Part shown: one piece after another, positions 57,566 through 64,000 of the stretch
Position numbering within the stretch: position 1 is the first letter of the stretch
How the letters are laid out: each line of letters opens with the position of its first letter
Source of the DNA: Streptomyces sp. MJM8645
GTDB lineage: Bacteria > Actinomycetota > Actinomycetes > Streptomycetales > Streptomycetaceae
Assembly: GCF_001625365.1 (NCBI RefSeq)
Contig: NZ_LJJF01000001.1
Span: 2,860,501-2,924,500, forward strand
Length of the DNA stretch: 64,000 nucleotides
Direction of reading: 5' to 3'
Notes under the pieces: model-generated
What the model was told of the DNA's origin: nothing
Database searches by the model: none
Seen by the model: only the letters and a program-made list of their open reading frames with translations
Made by a program: the position numbers and the translations under genes

Positions 57566-58597
57566 ATGACGCCCGTGTTCGGCCACGGCCGGCTCCGGCT
57601 CTACCTGCTGAAGCTGCTCGACGAGGCCCCGCGGCACGGCTACGAGGTGATCCGCCTGCTGGAGGAGCGCTTCCAGGGCCTGTACGCGCCCTCCGCCGGG
57701 ACGGTCTACCCCCGGCTCGCCAAGCTGGAGCAGGAGGGCCTGGTCGCCCACAACACCGAGGGCGGCCGCAAGGTCTACCGGCTGACCGACGCCGGGCGTG
57801 CCGAACTGGAAGCCCGCCAGGGCGAGTTGGACGACCTGGAAGTGGAGATCCACGACTCCGTTGCGCAGTTGGCCGGGGCGATCCGCGAGGACGTCCGGGA
57901 CAGCGCCAAGGACCTGCGCGAGGAGCTGTGGCAGGCCGCCCGGCAGGCCCCCCGGCCGGACCGCGCCGAGGGCGGGGACCCGTGGTCCGGCCCGTGGGGC
58001 GACAACGAGTCCTGGCAGCGCGCCAAGGAGGAGTTCGCCCAGTTCAAGCGGCAGGCCAAGGACCAGGCCAAGCGCGCCCGGGAGCAGGAGAAGGCCGCCA
58101 AGGCCAAGGCGAAGGCCGCCGAGGAGGAGGCCCGCAGGCTGCGCGAGCAGGCCAAGGCCTCGCGGACGGCCGCGCAGCAGGAGGCGCTGCGGATCAAGCG
58201 CCGGGTCGAGCAGCAGGTGCGCGAGCACGCCGCGAAGGGCGACTGGCCGACCGGCCTGGCCGAGGGCCTGGCCGAGCTGACCAAGGGCCTGTCCGGGCTG
58301 GCCGACGCGGCCCGCTGGGGCCATCCGGCCGACGGGTCGGCCGAGGAGGTCACCGTCACCCGGATCGACCTGGACAAGGACGAGCCGACCACCCCGACCG
58401 CCCCGGCCGACCTGCCGCCGTGGGCGCGGACCGACCCGGCCGGCGACCCGGCCCGCGAACTGGAGCGGCTGCTCGACCGCTTCCGCGACCAGGTCCGCGA
58501 CGCGGCCCGGGACGGCGGCGTGAGCACCGACAAGCTGGCCGAGGCCCGCTCGGTGCTGGGCGCGGCCGGCGAGCGGCTGAAGCGTCTGCTCGGCTGA
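57566..58597 (+). CDS. PadR-family regulator with long coiled-coil tail
   Basis: A 343-aa protein. The N-terminal PadR winged helix (residues 1-85) has LYLLKLLDEAPRHGYEVIRL, SAGTVYPRLAKLEQEGLV and RKVYRLTDAGRAEL. Residues ~145-220 form a strongly charged coiled coil (AKRAREQEKAAKAKAKAAEE). The C-terminal ~50 residues are again helical. PadR proteins are normally 110-180 aa; the length is unusual. ATG 57566 has AAGGAGG at six bases. It is cotranscribed with the DUF4097 gene. Confidence 0.88.
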   Translation: MTPVFGHGRLRLYLLKLLDEAPRHGYEVIRLLEERFQGLYAPSAGTVYPRLAKLEQEGLVAHNTEGGRKVYRLTDAGRAELEARQGELDDLEVEIHDSVAQLAGAIREDVRDSAKDLREELWQAARQAPRPDRAEGGDPWSGPWGDNESWQRAKEEFAQFKRQAKDQAKRAREQEKAAKAKAKAAEEEARRLREQAKASRTAAQQEALRIKRRVEQQVREHAAKGDWPTGLAEGLAELTKGLSGLADAARWGHPADGSAEEVTVTRIDLDKDEPTTPTAPADLPPWARTDPAGDPARELERLLDRFRDQVRDAARDGGVSTDKLAEARSVLGAAGERLKRLLG

Positions 58598-58627
58598 CCG
58601 GCAGGCCGCCGGACCACCGGACCACCA

Positions 58628-58663
58628 CCGGCCCGACACGCTCGGCGGAGCGTGCCGGGCCGG
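58628..58663 (+). terminator. padR terminator
   Basis: CCGGCCCGACACGCTC (58628-58643) pairs with GAGCGTGCCGGGCCGG (58648-58663) with one A-G/G-U type exception. Confidence 0.7.
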
Positions 58664-58700
58664 TCCGCGTCAGGGCCGCACGGCGCCAGGATCACAAGAC

Positions 58701-58848
58701 GTCACGGCGTCACGGCGTCACGGCGTCACGGCGTCACGGCGTCACGGCGTCACGGCGTCACGGCGTCACGGCGTCACGGCGTCACGGCGTCACGGCGTCA
58801 CGGCGTCACGGCGTCACGGCGTCACGGCGTCACGGCGTCACGGCGTCA
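58701..58848. repeat. 18-copy octamer array (GTCACGGC)n over a stop codon
   Basis: Eighteen perfect head-to-tail copies of GTCACGGC (58701-58844) plus GTCA. The minus-strand dehydrogenase stop codon (complement of 58838-58840) lies inside the array. A perfect octamer microsatellite of this length is rare in bacteria outside contingency loci. Confidence 0.98.
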
Positions 58849-59800
58849 GCACGATCTTGCCGAAGACGTCGCCCTTGGCGAGCCGCGCGAAGCCGTCCCG
58901 GGCCTCGGCCAGCGGCAGCACCGAGTCGATCACCGGTCGGACGCCGGTGGTCGCGCACAGCGAGAGCAGCCCGGCCAGTTCCTCCTTGGTGCCCATGGTC
59001 GAGCCGACCACCTTGAGCTCCAGGAAGAAGATCCGGTTCAGCTCGGTGGTGCTCGGGTTGGGGCCGGAGGTGGCACCGGAGATGACGACGGTGCCGCCCG
59101 GGCGCAGCGCCTTCACCGAGTGCGCCCAGGTCGCGGCGCCGACCGTCTCCATCACCGCGTCCACCCGGGCGGGCAGCCGGGCGCCGCTCTCGAAGGCGGC
59201 GTCGGCGCCGAGTTCGACCGCCCGGCGGCGCTTGGCCTCGTCCCGGCCGGTGACCCAGACCCGCAGCCCGGCGGCCTTGCCGAGGACGATCAGCGCGGTC
59301 GCCACGCCGCCGCCCGCGCCCTGCACCAGGACGGTGTCGCCGGGCTTGACCCCGGCGTTGGTGAACAGCATCCGGTAGGCCGTCAGCCAGGCCGTGGGCA
59401 GGCAGGCGGCCTCTTCGAAGCTGAGTTCGGCGGGCTTGGGCAGCAGGTTCCAGGTGGGCACGGCCACCTGCTGGGCGAAGGTGCCCTGGTAACGCTCGGT
59501 CAGGATGGACCGGGGCTCGTCCGGGCCGACCCCGTGGCCGCTCTGGCCGATCACCGAGTGGAGGACGACCTCGTTGCCGTGCTCGTCGACACCGGCGGCG
59601 TCGCAGCCGAGGATCATCGGCAGTCGGCCGGCGGGCAGGCCGACCCCGCGCAGCGACCACAGGTCGTGGTGGTTGAGGCTGGCGGCCCTGACCGTGACCA
59701 CGCTCCATCCGGGGCGGGCCTGCGGCTCGGGGAGTTCGCCCAACTCCAGTCCGCTGAGCGGGTCATCGGCGTCGATACGTGCGGCGTAGGCAGCAAACAT
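58838..59800 (-). CDS. Zinc-binding-dehydrogenase-like (MDR) oxidoreductase
   Basis: A 320-aa medium-chain dehydrogenase/reductase. The N-terminal GroES-like fold has AASLNHHDLWSLRGVGLP and ILGCDAAGVD. The cofactor domain has TVLVQGAGGGVATALIVLGKA and VWVTGRDEAKRRRAVELGAD. The structural-zinc cysteine lobe of alcohol dehydrogenases is absent, so it is closer to the quinone-oxidoreductase or YogA-like branch using NADPH. ATG 59800 (MFAAYAARID). The C-terminal FGKIVLTP ends at the stop embedded in the octamer array. It lies downstream of the malic enzyme gene. Confidence 0.88.
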   Translation of the reverse strand: MFAAYAARIDADDPLSGLELGELPEPQARPGWSVVTVRAASLNHHDLWSLRGVGLPAGRLPMILGCDAAGVDEHGNEVVLHSVIGQSGHGVGPDEPRSILTERYQGTFAQQVAVPTWNLLPKPAELSFEEAACLPTAWLTAYRMLFTNAGVKPGDTVLVQGAGGGVATALIVLGKAAGLRVWVTGRDEAKRRRAVELGADAAFESGARLPARVDAVMETVGAATWAHSVKALRPGGTVVISGATSGPNPSTTELNRIFFLELKVVGSTMGTKEELAGLLSLCATTGVRPVIDSVLPLAEARDGFARLAKGDVFGKIVLTP

Positions 59801-59924
59801 GCTGCGGACGATAGCCGCGCCGGCCGGGGCCGGGAACCACGCGCGGGTGTGACGCGTGTCCCGGACCCGGCCGTGTCGGCGGCGCCGCTCACGCCGGGCC
59901 TGCCCGGCAGCAGCGCCCGGATCG

Positions 59925-61118
59925 TCAGATCCGGGCCACGCCCTCGGCCCGGGCGGCCTCGGCGACGGCCTTGGTGACCGCCGGGGCGACCCGCTCGTCG
60001 AACGGCGAGGGGATGACCTTCTGCGGCGTCAGCTCGTCGGCGACGACACCGGCCAGCGCCTTGGCGGCGGCCAGCTTCATGCCCTCGGTGATCCGGCTGG
60101 CCCGCACCTGGAGGGCGCCGGCGAAGATGCCGGGGAAGGCCAGCACGTTGTTGATCTGGTTCGGGAAGTCGCTGCGCCCGGTGGCGACGACCGCCGCGTA
60201 CTTGTGTGCGACCTCGGGGTGGATCTCCGGGGTGGGGTTGGCCATCGCGAAGATGAACGCGCCCGCGGCCATGGTCGCGACGACCTCCTCCGGCACGGTG
60301 CCGCCGGAGACGCCGATGAACACGTCGGCGCCGGCCATCGCGTCGGCCAGGGTGCCCTTGAGGCCGGTGCGGTTGGTCAGTTCGGCGATCTCGGCCTTGA
60401 CGTCGGTGAGGTCGCCGCGGCCGTCGTACACCACGCCCTTGCGGTCGCAGACCGCGACGTCGCCGATGCCCGCCGCCACCAGCATCTTGGCGATGGCGAT
60501 GCCGGCCGCGCCGGCGCCGGAGATGACGGCCCGCAGCGAGCCGATCTCACGGCCGGTCACCTTGGCCGCGTTCCACAGGGCGGCGGTGGTGACGATCGCG
60601 GTGCCGTGCTGGTCGTCGTGGAAGACCGGGATGTCCACGGCCTCCTGGAGCCGGCGCTCGATCTCGAAGCAGCGGGGGGCGGAGATGTCCTCCAGGTTGA
60701 CGCCGCCGAAGGAGGGCGCCAGCCGCACCACGGTCTCGACGATCTCGTCGACCTCGGTGCAGGCGAGCGCGATCGGCACCGCGTCCACGCCGCCGAACTG
60801 CTTGAACAGGATGGCCTTGCCCTCCATCACGGGCAGGGAGGCCTCCGGGCCGATGTCGCCGAGGCCCAGCACGGCGGTGCCGTCGGTGACCACGGCGACG
60901 GTGTTGGACTTCCAGGTGTAGTCGTTGACCAGCTCCGGCTGCTCGGCGATGGCCGTGCAGACGCGGGCGACACCGGGCGTGTAGGCGAGGGACAGGTCGT
61001 CCGCGTCGCGCACCGGGACGGTCGCCCTGATCTCCATCTTGCCGCCGCGGTGGAGCGCGAAAACGGCGTCGACCGGATCGACGGTGTCCTGGGTGCTGCT
61101 GATGATCTCCGCTGCCAC
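59925..61118 (-). CDS. NAD(P)-dependent malic enzyme
   Basis: A 397-aa malate oxidoreductase (decarboxylating) of the short bacterial type, converting malate to pyruvate and CO2. Blocks are [73 protein letters not shown], the dinucleotide loop [20 protein letters not shown] and [15 protein letters not shown] at 61118 ([11 protein letters not shown]) has AAGAGG at five bases. NAD versus NADP preference cannot be decided. It faces the ABC transporter operon across a 1-kb gap. Confidence 0.93.
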   Translation of the reverse strand: MAAEIISSTQDTVDPVDAVFALHRGGKMEIRATVPVRDADDLSLAYTPGVARVCTAIAEQPELVNDYTWKSNTVAVVTDGTAVLGLGDIGPEASLPVMEGKAILFKQFGGVDAVPIALACTEVDEIVETVVRLAPSFGGVNLEDISAPRCFEIERRLQEAVDIPVFHDDQHGTAIVTTAALWNAAKVTGREIGSLRAVISGAGAAGIAIAKMLVAAGIGDVAVCDRKGVVYDGRGDLTDVKAEIAELTNRTGLKGTLADAMAGADVFIGVSGGTVPEEVVATMAAGAFIFAMANPTPEIHPEVAHKYAAVVATGRSDFPNQINNVLAFPGIFAGALQVRASRITEGMKLAAAKALAGVVADELTPQKVIPSPFDERVAPAVTKAVAEAARAEGVARI

Positions 61119-62126
61119 GATGACCTCTTCGTCATTGATCTGGCGAGGGTGCGCGACCGACGGACAGGACGACCCGTCCGGAAACCGGAAACCGGGTACG
61201 CCGAAGCGGACCCGGGGGCTGGGTCGGGGCGCTGCCGTCGGGCGGCGCCCTCGGATGAGGGTTTTATGGGTCTTGTTGGTCCGCGTTGTGCTTCCGGGCC
61301 GAGCGTAGGTCGGACCAAGGCATCGCACCTATGCCTTTTCGTCCTCGTCACGTGCAGTTCATCGCCGAGCTGTCGCGTCACTGGGGCCCGGCGTCGGAAG
61401 CGCCGGGCTCCGGCGGCGGCAACGGTGATGGCGGCACGCGCACCCGCAGGAGTGAACGCAGACGCGCTGGGGAGTCGGCGTCCCGGATACGGAGCCACGT
61501 GATGACTTCCGTTCCCGGACACCCCGAGCCTGTCGGGGCTCGTCGGTCTGGTTCGAGCGTTCGGGGGTCACCCGGTACCGAATTCTGACACACCCGCTGC
61601 CGGGCCCGGGAGTGCGGGATGGCCGGATCGCATGTCCGCCATTTCGCGTACACCCACGCGTCACCGTGGCGGCCGCACGTCCCTGCGCCGTGGTCGACGG
61701 CGGCATCCGAGCCGGGGGCGGCGGGCCTCCGGGCACCGGGCAGAGGGATCTGCATACTTATGCACGGAGTGACAGGAACACGGAATAAGTCCGAATAGCG
61801 GACAGCCCGGGCCCTCGTTATCCGATTTTGATCTGGATGAGGGCCATCTGACCGTTCACAGATGGCAGGATTCCCCCCATCTCGGATCGAGCCGGCCACT
61901 GGTCGAGGCGGTTCGCTTGACGTCCACCTCGGCGGAGGGTGGCGGAAGCAGTACCCCGTAGCAACCTGGGCGGCCCGTCCGCACAGGCACCGCACCACCC
62001 GGCCCTGCACGTACGACGACGTACAGCGAAATACACCCGTACAGCGCCGTACGAACCTGCCGCCCCGGTGTGCCGCCCCCCGCGGCGCGCTCCGCCCGCC
62101 CTCTCCCTCAGGAGGAGATCCCCCTC
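61119..62126. other. 1-kb divergent intergenic region, malic enzyme and ABC transporter
   Basis: No convincing gene on either strand; a minus-strand open frame (61378-62010) has noncoding composition. It holds a hairpin GCCCGGCG-TCGGAAG-CGCCGGGC near 61388-61410, the palindrome TGCATA-CT-TATGCA (61751-61764) in an AT-richer stretch, and a cluster of GTAC motifs at about 61990-62055 just before the transporter. The lower GC at 61740-61870 probably marks the transporter promoter and a long 5' leader. Confidence 0.5.
61751..61764. promoter_or_regulatory. Palindrome TGCATA-CT-TATGCA
   Basis: Perfect six-base arms around CT. It is reminiscent of ArgR boxes (AT-rich imperfect 18-bp palindromes), ~360 bases before an amino-acid ABC transporter. 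No adjacent second box is seen. Confidence 0.35.
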
Positions 62127-63056
62127 ATGACCGCCCGTACCCAGCGCACCCGGCTTCTCGCGGCCGGCGCGGTTGCCGCCTCCGTCACCCTCGTCCTGAC
62201 CGGCTGCAGCAGCAGCAAGAGCGACGGCGGCAGCGGCGCGCCCAACGCCTCCGCGACCGTCAACGCGGTCAAGGCCGACGACAAGCTCGCCGCCCTCGTC
62301 CCCGCCGACGTCAAGTCCTCCGGCAAGCTCCTGGTCGGCGCGGACGCCTCGTACGCGCCGGACGAGTTCAAGGACGACAGCGGCAAGGTCATCGGCATGG
62401 ACGTGGACCTGGCCAACGCCATCGCGGCCAAGCTCGGGCTGAAGGCCGACGTCCAGGACTCCGGCTTCACCGCGATCATCCCCGGCATCCAGTCGAACAA
62501 GTTCCAGCTCGGCATGTCGTCCTTCACGGACAACAAGGAGCGCGAGCAGGTCGTCGACATGGTGACCTACTTCAACTCCGGCAGCGCCATCGCGGTCAAG
62601 AAGGGCAACCCCGACAAGGTCGACCCCAACGACCTGTGCGGCAAGAAGGTCGCCGTCCAGACCGGCACCACCCAGGCCGACGAGATCAAGGACACCCGCA
62701 ACCCGGACTGCGCCAAGAACGGGAAGCCGGGCATCCAGAACGACGGCGACAAGTTCGACCTCCAGACGGACGTCACCAACGCCGTCGTCTCCGGCCGCGA
62801 CCAGGCCATGATGGCCGACTCCCAGGTCGTCGACTACGCGATCAAGCAGGCTGGCGGCCAGCTGGAGAAGCTCGGCTCCACCTACGGCGTGGCCCCCTAC
62901 GGCGTCGCCGTCGCCAAGGGCTCCAAGCTCACCCCCGCGATCCAGGGCGCCGTCCAGTCGCTGATCGACGACGGCACCTACAAGCAGATCCTCACCAAGT
63001 GGGGCGTCGAGTCCGGCGCCCTCGACAAGTCGACCGTCAACGGCGCCGTGAACTGA
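62127..63056 (+). CDS. Amino-acid-type ABC transporter solute-binding lipoprotein
   Basis: A 309-aa family-3 SBP with lipobox LVLTGCSSS (Cys ~24). Blocks: GKLLVGADASYAPDEFKDD, IGMDVDLANAIAAKLGLK, QLGMSSFTDNKEREQVVDM, CGKKVAVQTGTTQADEI and GTYKQILTKWGVESGAL. ATG 62127 follows AGGAGGAGA. The pair of Cys residues (DLCGKK and NPDCAKN) may form a disulfide. The permease gene starts 37 bases downstream. It is a paralogue of the two SBPs at 25.4 and 28.4 kb but has no monooxygenase or leader peptide nearby. Confidence 0.92.
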   Translation: MTARTQRTRLLAAGAVAASVTLVLTGCSSSKSDGGSGAPNASATVNAVKADDKLAALVPADVKSSGKLLVGADASYAPDEFKDDSGKVIGMDVDLANAIAAKLGLKADVQDSGFTAIIPGIQSNKFQLGMSSFTDNKEREQVVDMVTYFNSGSAIAVKKGNPDKVDPNDLCGKKVAVQTGTTQADEIKDTRNPDCAKNGKPGIQNDGDKFDLQTDVTNAVVSGRDQAMMADSQVVDYAIKQAGGQLEKLGSTYGVAPYGVAVAKGSKLTPAIQGAVQSLIDDGTYKQILTKWGVESGALDKSTVNGAVN

Positions 63057-63093
63057 CCGTCCGCCTGCTCCATCTCTCCCCCGAGGCCACACC

Positions 63094-64000
63094 GTGAACT
63101 CTCTGGACAAGGGGAAGGCGGAGGAGGGACGGCCTGAGACCATCAAGGCCGTCCCGGTCCGCCACCCCGGACGCTGGGTGGGCGCCGTCGTCATCGCCCT
63201 GCTTGCGGCGATGCTGCTGAGCGCCCTCTTCACCAACCCCGCTTTCAAGTGGGACATCGTCGGGCAGTACCTGTTCCACGACAGCATCGTGCACGGCATG
63301 GTCGTCACACTGGAACTGACCGTCCTCTCCATGCTGATGGGCGTGATCGGCGGCATCGTCCTCGCCGTGATGCGCCTGTCCCCGAACCCCCTGCTCTCCG
63401 GCACCGCCTGGATGTACATCTGGGTCTTCCGCGGCACCCCGGTGCTGGTGCAGCTGGTGTTCTGGAACTTCCTCGGCCTGATCTGGGCCAAGCTGTCGAT
63501 CGGCGTCCCGTGGGGGCCGGAGTTCTGGTCCGCGGACACCAACGTCCTGATCCCGACCTTCGTCGCCGCCCTGCTGGGCCTCGGCCTCAACGAGGCCGCC
63601 TACATGGCGGAGATCGTCCGCGGCGGCATCCAGTCGGTGGACGAGGGCCAGACCGAGGCCGCCCACGCGCTCGGCATGAGCCGGTTCCAGACCATGCGCC
63701 GGATCGTCCTGCCCCAGGCCATGCGGGTGATCATCCCGCCGACCGGCAACGAGACCATCTCGATGCTCAAGACCACCTCGCTGGTCAGCGTGATCTCCCT
63801 GGAGGAGATCTTCCGGGCCGGTCAGGTCATCTACTCCCGGAACTACCAGAACATCCCGCTGCTGATCGTGGTCAGCCTCTGGTACCTGTTCTTCACCTCG
63901 CTGCTGACCATCGGCCAGTACTACATCGAGCGCTACTACGCCCGCGGCTCCAACCGGACCCTCCCGCCCACCCCGGTGCAGCGGCTGCGGGGCCTGTTCG
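63094..64000 (+). CDS. Amino-acid-type ABC transporter permease, truncated by window edge
   Basis: The first 302 residues of a HisM-type permease are visible. After MNSLDKGKAEEG there are about five TM helices. The EAA loop is EAAHALGMSRFQTMRRIVLP (about residues 188-207), and the tail is IGQYYIERYYARGSN, so only a short C-terminus is missing. GTG 63094 has GAGG at seven bases. It forms an operon with the SBP; an ATPase gene is expected just outside the window. Confidence 0.92.
   Translation, partial: MNSLDKGKAEEGRPETIKAVPVRHPGRWVGAVVIALLAAMLLSALFTNPAFKWDIVGQYLFHDSIVHGMVVTLELTVLSMLMGVIGGIVLAVMRLSPNPLLSGTAWMYIWVFRGTPVLVQLVFWNFLGLIWAKLSIGVPWGPEFWSADTNVLIPTFVAALLGLGLNEAAYMAEIVRGGIQSVDEGQTEAAHALGMSRFQTMRRIVLPQAMRVIIPPTGNETISMLKTTSLVSVISLEEIFRAGQVIYSRNYQNIPLLIVVSLWYLFFTSLLTIGQYYIERYYARGSNRTLPPTPVQRLRGLF

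Noticed and set aside
58701..58848. CRISPR-like array
   Set aside because: The unit is an uninterrupted octamer with no spacers and no cas genes nearby.
61378..62010. Minus-strand frame ending RVRVPPSPL, a phrase often seen in frames over tRNA genes
   Set aside because: I looked for a tRNA here. GGTTCGAGC occurs near 61548 but has no T-stem partner and no acceptor or anticodon stem.

Overview
This is a very GC-rich window from a filamentous actinomycete, almost certainly Streptomycetaceae (Streptomyces or Kitasatospora). The evidence is strong third-position GC bias, frequent GTG/TTG starts, a fused E2-E1 2-oxoglutarate decarboxylase (Kgd/SucA), the 59-aa DUF6104-type protein, and housekeeping gene order. 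As I recall Streptomyces coelicolor, the left part (glyA, phosphatase, sua5, prmC, prfA, rpmE, LCP protein, rho, thrB, thrC, hom, lysA, argS, receiver, tRNA-Arg) and the right part (lon, rhomboid-like protein, two-component pair, kgd, alcohol-dehydrogenase-like protein, malic enzyme, amino-acid ABC transporter) keep conserved synteny. About 16.4-46.1 kb looks more variable.

Layout. 1-16.1 kb: a minus-strand housekeeping block for translation and termination (PrfA, PrmC, L31, Rho), tRNA threonylcarbamoylation, aspartate-family amino acids (LysA, Hom, ThrC, ThrB) and ArgS. 16.3 kb: tRNA-Arg(CCG) with its own terminator. 16.4-25.4 kb: secreted trypsin-like protease, PfkB sugar kinase, MFS exporter, DUF885 metallo-hydrolase, TetR regulator, FAH-family hydrolase and a soluble Ser/Thr kinase. 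25.4-34.8 kb: a divergent gene cluster that looks like an organosulfur-uptake and salvage system. A 25-aa leader peptide precedes a luciferase-like monooxygenase, an N-acetyltransferase, two solute-binding lipoproteins, a permease and an ATPase. On the opposite strand are a second permease, a coupled 26-codon mini-ORF and an FAD/NAD(P)-binding protein. 35.0-37.3 kb: FdhF/YdeP-type molybdopterin oxidoreductase. 37.4-40.8 kb: NlpC/P60 cell-wall hydrolase and a PHO-box-preceded PiT phosphate transporter with a small membrane partner. 40.9-44.3 kb: MarR-controlled drug exporter and an ABC-2/DUF3533-like membrane protein. 44.3-46.1 kb: ROK regulator and GtrA protein. 46.2-56.1 kb: lon (with an HspR/HAIR-like operator), rhomboid-like protein, two-component system and kgd. 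56.2-58.6 kb: DUF6104, then a DUF4097-padR operon whose promoter carries two palindromes. 58.7-61.1 kb: an 18-copy octamer array, MDR dehydrogenase and malic enzyme. 61.1-64 kb: a 1-kb regulatory gap, then an amino-acid-type solute-binding lipoprotein and a permease that runs off the window.

The most interesting parts are the sulfur-type cluster with its apparently leaderless Cys-containing leader peptide, the mini-ORF that couples a permease to a flavoprotein, and three independent tandem duplications sitting on stop codons. No CRISPR array, insertion sequence, integrase or phage gene was seen. Coordinates and motifs come from reading the sequence. Family assignments rest on recognised motifs, and no database search was run.
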